Positions 25,331-32,969 are shown, counted from the first letter of the stretch. The stretch: DNA of 64,000 nt from Mucilaginibacter sp. dw_454 (GCF_018449775.1 NZ_JAAVVB010000001.1:62001-126000); one strand, 5' to 3'. Notes: a model not told the origin generated them from the sequence alone. Made by a program: numbers and translations.

Positions 25331-25502
25331 GGACTCACCCGATCTACGCTTCGCTGGATCACCCTCTCTTCCGCAAGCGGGAAAGAGGGTAGGCAGACTT
25401 ACGAAGTTTTTAAAACTTCATAAGTCTAAGTCGCATTGAACAACCCTCTTTCCGCCGAAGGCGAAGAGAGGGTCGACGAGCGGAGCGATGTCGGGGTGAG
25501 TC
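25331..25502. repeat. Large palindromic element (family D) with a second palindrome nested in its centre
   Basis: Left end GGACTCACCCGATCTACGC and right end GATGTCGGGGTGAGTC are reverse-complementary; inner arms ACCCTCTCTTCCGC and CCGAAGGCGAAGAGAGGGT, and AAGCGGGAAAGAGGGT and ACCCTCTTTCCGCC, also pair. In the centre, AGACTTACGAAGTTTT and TAAAACTTCATAAGTCT (25395-25427) form an independent near-perfect palindrome. Located between the efflux operon and the CPBP gene. Confidence 0.85.
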
Positions 25503-25589
25503 ATCGCCGTACGACAATGCTCTTTATCCAGCTAAAATAAAGATATAATCTGTATAAAAATTGGAGTAATAGTAGCCTGCTACAAATTG

Positions 25590-26273
25590 TTACTTAACAA
25601 AATAGTGTAAGAACGTAAAACCCAGCCAGTCGAATAGCAAATGAGCCGCAATAAGTGGTTTGATGTTGCGATATTTTTGATAATGGACAGCCATTATCAC
25701 AGCAAACAAAAAGGTGAAAAGAAATTCGTGGGCACTATGATAGGAATAGTGCATTGACGAAAATAGCACGGCCGAAATTACGATAGGAAGATATTTATGT
25801 TTTAACACCACCGACAGCCGTGTTAAAATATACCCCCTGAAAATAATCTCTTCGGTTACGCCGGCGGTAGTTGCTATTGTAGTAATTAATAACCAGCGTC
25901 CGTTCATGAACCGGGCAATTTGACGGGCTAGTTCTTTATTTTGAGGAAACCCCAGTAAAGACATAACAGACGACAGTAAGTTAATGGCTACCGTCAATAC
26001 AAAAAGAATAATGGCCCATTTTAAGATAAACTTAAACCCTGATTGTCTTTCTTGCCAGATAAGCAGCGGCTGATTTTCAAATTGGTCTGCATACCACCAT
26101 AAAAATGCAAGTTCTACCCAATAACCTAATTGGCTGCAAATAATGGAAGTGACAGCTGGCAAATGGGCACCAACTATAAGGTTATAAAATACAATTGGCC
26201 AGGCCGCAGCTATAATTACGCCTATGAGTAGTGTAATTATAGATGGTTGGGCTGATGCTGCCGATTTTTGCAA
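25590..26273 (-). CDS. CPBP-family intramembrane metalloprotease (CAAX protease-like)
   Basis: Seven to eight hydrophobic segments carry the CPBP motifs: motif 1 EEIIFRGYI (Glu141, Glu142, Arg146), motif 2 FSSMHYSYHS (His175), and motif 3 KPLIAAHLLFDWLG (His211, Asp215). These build the glutamate-type intramembrane active site of Rce1/ABI proteins. No ATG occurs near the start; a TTG (leading MQKSAASAQ) is used, preceded by an in-frame stop six codons upstream. A paralogue lies 530 nt away. Possible roles are peptide processing or self-immunity, but no bacteriocin gene is seen. Diverges from the EamA gene. Confidence 0.88.
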   Translation of the reverse strand: MQKSAASAQPSIITLLIGVIIAAAWPIVFYNLIVGAHLPAVTSIICSQLGYWVELAFLWWYADQFENQPLLIWQERQSGFKFILKWAIILFVLTVAINLLSSVMSLLGFPQNKELARQIARFMNGRWLLITTIATTAGVTEEIIFRGYILTRLSVVLKHKYLPIVISAVLFSSMHYSYHSAHEFLFTFLFAVIMAVHYQKYRNIKPLIAAHLLFDWLGFTFLHYFVK

Positions 26274-26317
26274 ATACTTAGATTTTGGTTAGTATAGTAA
26301 AGCTATCAATAAATTAG

Positions 26318-26364
26318 TCGGCAACAAGTTTTATACAGATTTGTTGCCGATCTTTATCTGTATA
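26318..26364. promoter_or_regulatory. Two interleaved 9-bp perfect inverted repeats (H-type pseudoknot topology)
   Basis: TCGGCAACA (26318-26326) pairs with TGTTGCCGA (26342-26350), and TATACAGAT (26332-26340) pairs with ATCTGTATA (26356-26364). The arms alternate 1-2-1-2, the order required for an H-type pseudoknot in RNA. The second structure ends 22 nt before the EamA ATG. It may be a leader RNA element for that gene or two overlapping operators in the divergent promoter region. Confidence 0.55.
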
Positions 26365-26386
26365 ACACAATTAAAATAAAAATTCG

Positions 26387-26800
26387 ATGTGGTGGATCTA
26401 TGCTTTATTATCTGCGCTGTTTGCGGCGCTTACGGCCATTTTTGCTAAGGTGGGCATAAAAGGAGTTGATACCGATCTGGCCACTGCCATACGCACGGTA
26501 GTGATCATTATCATAGCCTGGGCCATTGTTTTTGTTAAAGGTGCCAACGGTGGTATTGCTAACCTGACCAGGCAAAATTGGATCTTTTTGATTTTATCGG
26601 GCTGCGCGACGGGGCTGTCCTGGATCTGTTATTTTAAAGCTTTGCAACTAGGCAAAGTTTCGCAGGTAGCACCGGTGGATAAATTGAGCGTAGCGCTGTC
26701 CATTGTTTTAGCCGCGGTTTTCCTGGGCGAGTCTATCTCTCTTAAAACAGGCATTGCTGCAGGGCTGATCATTAGCGGTACGCTGGTGCTGATTTTTTAA
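26387..26800 (+). CDS. Single-domain EamA/DMT-family transporter
   Basis: 137 residues with four to five membrane helices (IYALLSALFAALTAIFAKVG, TAIRTVVIIIIAWAIVFV, WIFLILSGCATGLSWICYF, ALSIVLAAVFLGE, AGLIISGTLVLIF). This is one EamA repeat; most family members have two in about 300 residues. Such half-size members work as dimers. The GEsISLKTGIAAGLIISGTLVL ending is typical. Family includes exporters of metabolites and amino acids. Flanked on both sides by CPBP protease genes on the other strand, converging with the second. Confidence 0.88.
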   Translation: MWWIYALLSALFAALTAIFAKVGIKGVDTDLATAIRTVVIIIIAWAIVFVKGANGGIANLTRQNWIFLILSGCATGLSWICYFKALQLGKVSQVAPVDKLSVALSIVLAAVFLGESISLKTGIAAGLIISGTLVLIF

Positions 26801-26805
26801 GGCGA

Positions 26806-27504
26806 CTATTTTAAATATTGCGCTGCCAGGACAAGGCCGACTACGTCGATTAAAAAGTGTACAATAATCAGCGGTTTGATGTTGCCATAACGCTGGTAAT
26901 GAACCGCCATGATAACGCCTATCAAAAAAGAAAAAATATACTCGCGCGGGCTGTTGTACTTATAATGTAGCAGGGCAAACATCCCTGCCGAAATGATAAT
27001 GGGGATATACTTGTTTTTAATCAGCAGAGAAAGCCTGGTAAATACATATGCCCTAAAGATCATCTCCTCGCAAAAACCCGCCGTAAAGCTGATAAACACA
27101 ATTAGGATAGGGTGCCCCTTTACTGTAGCAGCTATTTGCTTCATTACCGCGTTGCTTTCTTTAAAGCCCAGGAGGGTGGGAATGGCCGAAACAATCTGTG
27201 CCAAAAAGCCCACCGCGTACAAAATTAATATTGATTTTAAAAGAAATTTAAAGCCCGATTCTTTCTCGGTCCAGATCAATAAATTTTGCTTTTCTACAAA
27301 GCGGGCATAGAGCCAGAGCAAGCCAACCTCGGTCCAAAAAATAAAGCGCGAATAGTAAACTTTATGCTCATAAGTTAAAGACGATCCGGCAATCAAAGCC
27401 GATAATATTAAAGGAAACAGAAACGCCAAAATTATACCGGTAATGATTTTTGCCTTTGGTATGCCAGGTGCCGGTACAGCTTGGGGTTCGGTTATATTAT
27501 CCAT
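26806..27504 (-). CDS. CPBP-family intramembrane metalloprotease, second copy
   Basis: Same layout as the paralogue at 25.6 kb: motif 1 CEEMIFRAYVF (Glu146, Glu147, Arg151), motif 2 FALLHYKYNS (His180), motif 3 KPLIIVHFLIDVVG (His216, Asp220). The start is an ordinary ATG. Shared features include WTEKESGFKFLLK versus WQERQSGFKFILK, so the two genes are duplicates with the EamA gene now between them. The 3' end is only 5 nt from the EamA stop (convergent), so antisense effects are possible. Substrate unknown. Confidence 0.88.
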   Translation of the reverse strand: MDNITEPQAVPAPGIPKAKIITGIILAFLFPLILSALIAGSSLTYEHKVYYSRFIFWTEVGLLWLYARFVEKQNLLIWTEKESGFKFLLKSILILYAVGFLAQIVSAIPTLLGFKESNAVMKQIAATVKGHPILIVFISFTAGFCEEMIFRAYVFTRLSLLIKNKYIPIIISAGMFALLHYKYNSPREYIFSFLIGVIMAVHYQRYGNIKPLIIVHFLIDVVGLVLAAQYLK

Positions 27505-27543
27505 ACTGTAATAATACTTAAAGATTATGACGATGGCAATTCT

Positions 27544-27551
27544 TAAATTTG
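27544..27551 (+). promoter_or_regulatory. TAnnTTTG -7 element of the MFS gene
   Basis: TAAATTTG, full consensus, 7 nt upstream of the ATG; no clear TTTG at -33. Predicts a leader of about zero to three nucleotides. Confidence 0.5.
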
Positions 27552-27558
27552 CAGCGCC

Positions 27559-28722
27559 ATGATTAATCAGCTATCACCCAAAATAAGAACGCCCCGGCAG
27601 CTGCGTTTAGCCAACGCGGTTTTCTTTTTCCTGTCGGGGTTTGGGTATGCATCGTGGGCATCGCGCATACCGGCTATTAAGCATCAACTCCATTTAGACG
27701 AGGCGCAGTTGGGCGGCATTTTATTTGCCATGCCGGTAGGTTTGCTGCTTACGCTGCCGGTAACCGGTAAGCTTTTAAGCAAACATAGCAGTCGGCGCAT
27801 TATGTTCTTCGGCAGTTTGTTTTTTGCGGTAATGCTGGCCCTGATAGGTTTTGCCACTACCGTTTGGCAATTGGTGGCAGTGTTGTTTTGCTTTGGGGTA
27901 GCACGTAATTTATTCAATATATCTACCAACGCCCAGGCGGTAGCGGTGCAGGCTATGTACGACAGATCTATTATGGCCAACTTTCACGGCATCTGGAGCC
28001 TGGCCGGGTTTGCAGGAGCGGCAGCGGGCTATTTCATGGTGTATTACAACATAGCAACCGAATATCATTTGCTGGGCGCCAGCCTGATCCTGATTGTCTT
28101 AACGCTACTATTTATCAAAGGGACTATTTACCAGGCGCCGGTACCGCAGCCGCAGAAGAAGCTGTTTACGCTGCCCGATAAATCGCTGCTGATATTCTCG
28201 CTCATCTGCTTCGCCAGTATGGCTTGCGAGAATACCATGTACGATTGGAGCAGTATCTATTTTAATAAAGTGGTCCACGTGCCGCGCTCTACCGCTACAG
28301 GTAGCTTTGTGGTGTATATGATTGCCATGACTTCGGGCCGCTTTTTGGGCGATGCCGGAGTAAATCGTTTTGGTATAAAAAGCGTACTCAGGTTGAGCGG
28401 CATCTTTATTTTCTGCGGATTATTAATGGCCGTTTTCTTGCCTTATACCATCCCGGCTATGGTCGGCTTTGTACTGGTAGGGCTGGGGGTATCGTGCATT
28501 GTACCTATGGTATTCCAAATGGCCGGAAAGTCAACAATCATGAGCAGCGGGGCTGCACTGGCTTCCATTTCGTCAATCGGTTACCTTGGTTTTTTAATTG
28601 TGCCGCCGTTTATTGGTTTCATAGCGCAAGCGGCGGGTTTGCAGCTATCTTTCGGGCTAATTGCCTTGTTAGGTGCATTAATTGTAGTGTTGGTATACAA
28701 CATTAAGGATACTGATAGTTAA
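27559..28722 (+). CDS. MFS transporter
   Basis: 387 residues with twelve hydrophobic segments. N-terminal half: NAVFFFLSGFGYASWASRIPAIK, then MPVGLLLTLPVTGKLLSKHSSRR, a diverged motif A. The first-helix signature GFGYASWASRIPxIK is shared by a group of MFS proteins related to YbjJ and to fucose/sugar permeases (inner membrane protein YbjJ type). Substrate cannot be assigned. It stands alone on the plus strand, followed by a small gene of unknown function. Confidence 0.87.
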   Translation: MINQLSPKIRTPRQLRLANAVFFFLSGFGYASWASRIPAIKHQLHLDEAQLGGILFAMPVGLLLTLPVTGKLLSKHSSRRIMFFGSLFFAVMLALIGFATTVWQLVAVLFCFGVARNLFNISTNAQAVAVQAMYDRSIMANFHGIWSLAGFAGAAAGYFMVYYNIATEYHLLGASLILIVLTLLFIKGTIYQAPVPQPQKKLFTLPDKSLLIFSLICFASMACENTMYDWSSIYFNKVVHVPRSTATGSFVVYMIAMTSGRFLGDAGVNRFGIKSVLRLSGIFIFCGLLMAVFLPYTIPAMVGFVLVGLGVSCIVPMVFQMAGKSTIMSSGAALASISSIGYLGFLIVPPFIGFIAQAAGLQLSFGLIALLGALIVVLVYNIKDTDS

Positions 28723-28723
28723 A

Positions 28724-28753
28724 TTGCAAACAATACCGCTTAAACTACGTTCA
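28724..28753 (+). promoter_or_regulatory. Candidate promoter of the 64-residue gene
   Basis: TTG (28724-28726), 19-nt spacer, TACGTTCA (28746-28753): spacing exact, -7 element 6/8. Starts right at the stop codon of the MFS gene. Confidence 0.35.
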
Positions 28754-28775
28754 GGTTATAGTAATACCAGCGTAC

Positions 28776-28970
28776 ATGAAAGCCGAGAAAAAACATTATA
28801 AGTTTATTAACAGTAAAACCGGGTACGTTATACATCATTTTACTCTTACTGAAGACCTTAACGAAGCGGATGTAAAAGCCGCCTTAGAAAAGGTAAAGGC
28901 TGACGTGGCCACCAAAAACAGCATATTCCTGGATACTATTTACTGGGAAGAAGATAAAGAAACCGAATAG
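28776..28970 (+). CDS. Small hypothetical protein (64 residues)
   Basis: A soluble acidic protein (EKKHYKFINSKTGYVIHHFT, LNEADVKAALEKVKADVAT, LDTIYWEEDKETE) with a probable strand-strand-helix-strand fold. The pattern of a two-strand start, amphipathic helix and terminal Tyr-Trp strand appears sound, and the gene has its own promoter-like sequence. No family recognised. Lies between the MFS gene and a double palindrome. Confidence 0.7.
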   Translation: MKAEKKHYKFINSKTGYVIHHFTLTEDLNEADVKAALEKVKADVATKNSIFLDTIYWEEDKETE

Positions 28971-28995
28971 TTATTACCTATAAATCAAGTCAAAA

Positions 28996-29142
28996 AACAC
29001 TGTAGGTGTTTAAGGTCGGTAGATATTAATAATATAAAATCATGGCATGCCGTCAGGTATGCAACTTCGCAAGTTTCGTACCTAACGGCACGAATTTTTG
29101 GGTTGTTTTTCTGTGCTACCGACGTTAAACACCTATGGTGTT
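28996..29142. repeat. Double palindromic intergenic element (family F)
   Basis: Outer arms AACACTGTAGGTGTTTAAGG and GTTAAACACCTATGGTGTT pair, including GGTCGGTAG / CTACCGAC. Inside, CATGCCGTCAGGTATG and CGTACCTAACGGCACG form a second inverted repeat. Placed between convergent genes. Confidence 0.8.
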
Positions 29143-29161
29143 AATGAGTTGAGGCGCAAAT

Positions 29162-30805
29162 TTACCGGCTGATCAGATAAACTTTCTCCAACACTTTCTC
29201 CCTCGTATCGGTATTAACAAAAGCCGGTAATATTCTTTCTTGAGGGTAATGCGTGAAACTTTTTAGGAGGTGGTAGGGGATGTGGTTATTGTTGAGGTAA
29301 TTGAGCAGGTACTGCGTTACATACATCACCGATCCCGGCGCATTCATGTCTTTAAATTTCTCCACCGGTAAAAAGGTAACCGGGTTATTGCACTCAAACT
29401 GGAATACATTGCTCTCCATCCGCCCCGAATAAATATTGGTATAATTATGTTGGTTGACGTATTGCGCCGCCGGGATCTGCCCGTTGTAACTGGTTAGTAC
29501 AGGATATAGCACCATCGCGAGGTAAAAATTGGCAAAGAGCACGGCCGAACAATTGATAAAAAATGCTTTGCGATGCAGATCTTTCACTTGTTTGCCGATA
29601 AGCGATATCAGCAGGAAAAATAAAACGCAATCCACCACAAAAAACAACTGGCTGGCCGGTTTTAAAAAGATATTGATCACAAACACCACAATCGTAAACA
29701 AAATGATATAGATGCCCTGGTTGGCCAGTCTGAATTTATTGGCTCTTACAGATAGCTGCCTGTAGCAATAAGGTGCCGTAACTATAGCAAACAGCGGGAA
29801 AACCGTATTGGCATAAAACGGCAGCTGGAATTTTGAAAGCGAGAATAGTACTAGTAGTAACAACCCGCCGCTCAAGGTGTAATATTCTGCCAAACCTGTT
29901 TTGAAATATATTTTACGGATAGATTTATAAACTGCGTAATAAAACAGCAAGCACCAGGGCGCGAAGGCCCACAACAGGGTATGCACATAAAAGAAAATAT
30001 CGCTGCCCTTAGTGCGGCTTATCGGTCCGTTGTTTACAAAGCGGCCAAACTGGCTATCCCACAAAAACCACCAGATGCCGGATACACCATGCTTGCCGAA
30101 AACCAATTTCTCAGGATGCAGATCAAACTGGATATACAGCGCATAAAACTCGGGCAGTGTGAAGATCAGCGTTAGTAAATAAAGCAACCAGAACCGGGGT
30201 TTAAAAATACTGCTAAACCTGCGCGTAAATATCGCCTGGCCCAGCAAACTGCCGTATATCGCTACAATCACAAAGATGCCTTTGGTCATGATGGCGCAGG
30301 CGGTAAACAGGGCGGCCAGCAGCAGGTCCTTAAATGTAAACTCGTCGTTCAGGTTACTTATATGATATATGGATGCAATAACCAGCGCCATCAAATAAGG
30401 CTCGGCACGCACATCCGTGTTTGACATGATGATGTATTGCGAGGTCATCAAGATCAGTACGGCAACCGCAGCAGCCTCCCAATCATAATATTTACGGGCG
30501 AATAGGTATGTATATCGCGCAGCTAACAAAAAGAATAAAAGAGCAGGCAGCCGATAGGCCCAAACGCTTACGCCAAAGAGCTTAAAGCTCAGCACAATCA
30601 TCCAGAAGGGGAAATGCGGTTTGTCCAGCCAATCCTGTCCGTAAGTGTAGAGTTGCAGCAGATCATGCTTATGTAGCATGGTTTTGGCTATGGCCGCGTA
30701 CAGTCCGGGGTCGTCGGTGAAGAAATTTACGTTAATGCCGGCCACGTTAACCGCAAACGCCAAAACAAACAGCAATAAGTAAACGGGTTTGTCTTTATTC
30801 TTCAT
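29162..30805 (-). CDS. GT39-family (ArnT/PMT-like) membrane glycosyltransferase
   Basis: The family signature follows the first helix: FTDDPGLYAAIAKTML with the catalytic acidic pair (Asp31-Asp32), then DWLDKPHFPFWMIVLSFKLFG. About eleven membrane helices fill residues 6-420, followed by a soluble periplasmic domain. Length 547 matches ArnT-like enzymes that transfer sugars from polyprenyl-phosphate carriers onto lipids or glycans at the outer face of the inner membrane. Acceptor unknown. Preceded on the same strand by a strong orphan terminator, which may control it. Confidence 0.9.
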   Translation of the reverse strand: MKNKDKPVYLLLFVLAFAVNVAGINVNFFTDDPGLYAAIAKTMLHKHDLLQLYTYGQDWLDKPHFPFWMIVLSFKLFGVSVWAYRLPALLFFLLAARYTYLFARKYYDWEAAAVAVLILMTSQYIIMSNTDVRAEPYLMALVIASIYHISNLNDEFTFKDLLLAALFTACAIMTKGIFVIVAIYGSLLGQAIFTRRFSSIFKPRFWLLYLLTLIFTLPEFYALYIQFDLHPEKLVFGKHGVSGIWWFLWDSQFGRFVNNGPISRTKGSDIFFYVHTLLWAFAPWCLLFYYAVYKSIRKIYFKTGLAEYYTLSGGLLLLVLFSLSKFQLPFYANTVFPLFAIVTAPYCYRQLSVRANKFRLANQGIYIILFTIVVFVINIFLKPASQLFFVVDCVLFFLLISLIGKQVKDLHRKAFFINCSAVLFANFYLAMVLYPVLTSYNGQIPAAQYVNQHNYTNIYSGRMESNVFQFECNNPVTFLPVEKFKDMNAPGSVMYVTQYLLNYLNNNHIPYHLLKSFTHYPQERILPAFVNTDTREKVLEKVYLISR

Positions 30806-30861
30806 CCCTGCAAATAAAGTGTAATAATAAGGCTTTTAAGCGTGATGCTAAAAATAGGTCA

Positions 30862-30890
30862 CAAAAAAACCCTTGCCTCAAAGAGACAAG
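30862..30890 (-). terminator. Strong intrinsic terminator with no gene in front
   Basis: On the minus strand CCCTTGTCTC-TTT-GAGGCAAGGG is followed by seven T. The stem of 10 bp (one wobble) is perfect for intrinsic termination. The only DNA upstream on this strand before the divergent plus-strand gene is about 180 nt without an ORF. Confidence 0.85.
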
Positions 30891-30985
30891 GGCCAACTCA
30901 CAACAATTGTTTAACCTTGGGCTATGAAACCCTCAGTCAATTCCTAACTGCAAAGTGAATTCTGTTGTTATAACATCTTATATTG
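30862..30985 (-). ncRNA. Candidate small RNA or attenuated leader
   Basis: Non-coding transcript inferred from the orphan terminator at its 3' end. The sequence upstream can fold: ACAAC..AATT pairs with AATTGTTGT, CTTTG with CAAGG, and GGG-TTTCATAG-CCC makes an internal hairpin. No start codon with an ORF of useful size exists. Either a free small RNA of about 100-120 nt (6S-like in size) or a leader that controls the GT39 gene, whose ATG is 57 nt further on. The 5' end is a guess. Confidence 0.4.
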
Positions 30986-31023
30986 AACATAGTTTGAGCG
31001 GTTTGACGAATTTTTTAAAAAGG

Positions 31024-31053
31024 TTGTTTCCATCAAAAATCGACCTATCTTTA
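31024..31053 (+). promoter_or_regulatory. Promoter of the DUF2911 gene
   Basis: TTG (31024-31026), 19-nt spacer, TATCTTTA (31046-31053): one mismatch (last base) from TAnnTTTG, with the expected spacing. About 22 nt leader to the ATG. Confidence 0.6.
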
Positions 31054-31075
31054 CCGTAAATCAATACCAAAAAAC

Positions 31076-31606
31076 ATGAAAAAAGCATTTTTATTAAAAG
31101 CCATTGCAGGGTTTGCAGTTGCACTTTTAATCTCTACCGTTTCATTCGCGCAAAAGAAAGCGCCGCTTAGTCCGCGCGACAGCACATCGGGTGTGGTTCA
31201 TGGTGCTCATATCAGCATCAACTATGGCGCACCTTCTGTACGTAACCGTAAAATCTATGGCGGACTGGTTCCTTTCGATAAAACCTGGAGAGCAGGTGCA
31301 AACGAGGCTACCACCTTTACAACAGACAAAAACGTAACCATTGGCGGCAAAACTTTACCTGCCGGTAAATACAGCGTATTTGCTACGCCTGGCCAAAAAG
31401 AATGGAAAATCATTTTCAATTCTCAATTGGGCGAGTGGGGTATAAAAAATAATGGCGATGCCAATGACGACCCGGCTAAAGATGTTGTAGTTGCTACTGT
31501 TACGCCTAAAAGTGTACCTATGACCGAGCGTATGAAATACACGGTTACCAAAACAGGTTTTGACTTAGTTTGGGAAACTACTGCTGTATCGGTAACAGTT
31601 AAATAA
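31076..31606 (+). CDS. DUF2911-family exported protein
   Basis: Signal peptide cut near VSFAQ. The mature domain shows the DUF2911 signatures: LSPRDSTSGVVHGAHISINYG, VRNRKIYGGLVPFDKTWRAG, ANEATTFTTDKNVTIGG, LPAGKYSVFATPG and WKIIFNSQLGEWG. 176 residues means a single copy of the domain. Periplasmic or secreted; function not known. It has a promoter upstream and a perfect 12-bp terminator hairpin downstream, so it is monocistronic. Confidence 0.92.
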   Translation: MKKAFLLKAIAGFAVALLISTVSFAQKKAPLSPRDSTSGVVHGAHISINYGAPSVRNRKIYGGLVPFDKTWRAGANEATTFTTDKNVTIGGKTLPAGKYSVFATPGQKEWKIIFNSQLGEWGIKNNGDANDDPAKDVVVATVTPKSVPMTERMKYTVTKTGFDLVWETTAVSVTVK

Positions 31607-31629
31607 GCTAAAGCGATTTAAAACGTTTA

Positions 31630-31665
31630 AATAGCGATGGGTTTTAAGCCCATCGCTATTTTTTT
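31630..31665 (+). terminator. Intrinsic terminator after the DUF2911 gene
   Basis: AATAGCGATGGG and CCCATCGCTATT form a perfect 12-bp stem with a 7-nt loop and a T-run. Its right half plus loop is repeated 146 nt downstream (31787-31814), beyond the palindromic element. Confidence 0.9.
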
Positions 31666-31683
31666 GCCGCTATTTTCCAACTT

Positions 31684-31773
31684 ATCATTGCGAGGTACGA
31701 AGCAATTTCTGCGCGCCAGGCGGATAATATTACTTACCTATCGTGTAGCGATTGCTTCGTACCTCGCAATGAC
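31684..31773. repeat. GTCAT-type palindromic intergenic element (family A)
   Basis: ATCATTGCGAGGTACGAAGC and GCTTCGTACCTCGCAATGA are exact reverse complements at the ends, with about 45 nt of unpaired sequence between. It sits between two copies of a half-terminator. Confidence 0.87.
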
Positions 31774-31824
31774 GTTTTTTATCAAGCTTTTAACCCCATC
31801 GCTATTTTTTTTGCTTAACGCGAC

Positions 31825-31832
31825 TATATTTG
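31825..31832 (+). promoter_or_regulatory. TAnnTTTG -7 element of the DUF3810 gene
   Basis: TATATTTG, full consensus, only 5 nt before the ATG; no TTTG at the right distance upstream. Would give a leaderless mRNA. Confidence 0.5.
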
Positions 31833-31837
31833 TATAG

Positions 31838-32914
31838 ATGCCAAAACGCCTCAATCAACTACAAAAACGACTATTAGCTATCGCGATATTGGCGATAATG
31901 TTGTTTATGCTGGGCTTGTTTGAAGACCACCCCCACGCGGTCGAAAAGTATTACTCAGAGGGTGTTTACGTACTCATCTGCAAAATATTTCATCCCCTAT
32001 TTAACATCATCCCTTTTAGTGTTGGCGATGTTATTTACATAGCGGTTGTTATTTACCTGATCTATCTTTTTATAAGGCTGATCATGCTGCTTTTTAAAAA
32101 GCAGTTTAAACAAGCTGGCAACCTGTTGCTGGGCGTTATCATCGGTGTGCAAACCGGCATGCTGATATTTTATTTGTTTTGGGGACTGAACTACTACCGG
32201 CCGTCGATGGGCCGTCGATTGGGCCTGCGCGATACCAGTTACACCACCGCACGCCTGCAGGACATTACCTGCATGATTATTGACAGTACTAACATTGCCC
32301 GCGCACGCCTTACAGCCGCTGACACTACACAGGATAATCAGGCTATCTACGCAACCGCTGTAAAAGCTGTTAATCAAATGTCGGCAGATTCGGTCAACTT
32401 TCGCGCTTATCATCCGCATATCAAACCATCGCTGCTTACCCCGCTCATGAATTACCTGAGCACCTCGGGCTATTACAATCCGTTCACCAGCGAGGCGCAG
32501 ATGAACTTTAATCAACCTTATTTTGAACGGTCCTTTGTGGCCTGCCATGAAATGTCGCACCAGCTAGGTTATGGTTTTGAGGACGAAGCCAGCTTTTCGG
32601 GCTTTTTAATCGGCATAAAATCTAAAGACAGGTTGATGCGCTATTCTGCTTACCAAAGTGCGCTGGACGAATGCATGCGCGCCCTGCGCCGCCGCGATAC
32701 CGTTGCTAATAACGAACTGAAAACACACATCTCCAAAGCTGTACGCGCCGATTTTCGGGCAGAGCGGGCCTACTGGCAGCACTACCGCGGGCAAATTAGC
32801 CTCATTAGCGGTATATTTTATGATGATTACCTGAAGGCTAACAATCAACCGCATGGCATGGATACCTACAACCAAATGGTTTTGTTACTGGTGGCCTGGT
32901 ATTCAAAACATTAA
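31838..32914 (+). CDS. DUF3810-family membrane-anchored putative zinc metalloprotease
   Basis: Three N-terminal membrane helices (10-27, 62-85, 95-118) are followed by a soluble domain with a zincin motif: HEMSHQLGYGFEDE (His237, Glu238, His241 and Glu250 as likely third ligand). The layout, with the catalytic domain facing the periplasm after the last helix, is that of the DUF3810 family, which is widely conserved in Bacteroidota. The HExxH plus downstream Glu suggests peptidase activity, but no substrate is known. 358 residues. Transcribed from its own promoter; followed by an exported hypothetical protein gene. Confidence 0.88.
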   Translation: MPKRLNQLQKRLLAIAILAIMLFMLGLFEDHPHAVEKYYSEGVYVLICKIFHPLFNIIPFSVGDVIYIAVVIYLIYLFIRLIMLLFKKQFKQAGNLLLGVIIGVQTGMLIFYLFWGLNYYRPSMGRRLGLRDTSYTTARLQDITCMIIDSTNIARARLTAADTTQDNQAIYATAVKAVNQMSADSVNFRAYHPHIKPSLLTPLMNYLSTSGYYNPFTSEAQMNFNQPYFERSFVACHEMSHQLGYGFEDEASFSGFLIGIKSKDRLMRYSAYQSALDECMRALRRRDTVANNELKTHISKAVRADFRAERAYWQHYRGQISLISGIFYDDYLKANNQPHGMDTYNQMVLLLVAWYSKH

Positions 32915-32969
32915 ATAATTATTGCAAAAAATCTTTACTTTTAAGGCAGATATACCCTGTATTAATTAA

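Noticed and set aside
25300..25362. Upstream extension of the TolC gene
   Set aside because: Not signal-like, and its far end overlaps the palindromic element; the ATG at MKRLLSVIF gives a proper signal peptide.
31637..31837. Plus-strand frame through the half-terminator and palindrome
   Set aside because: Runs across repeats only; no protein-like composition.
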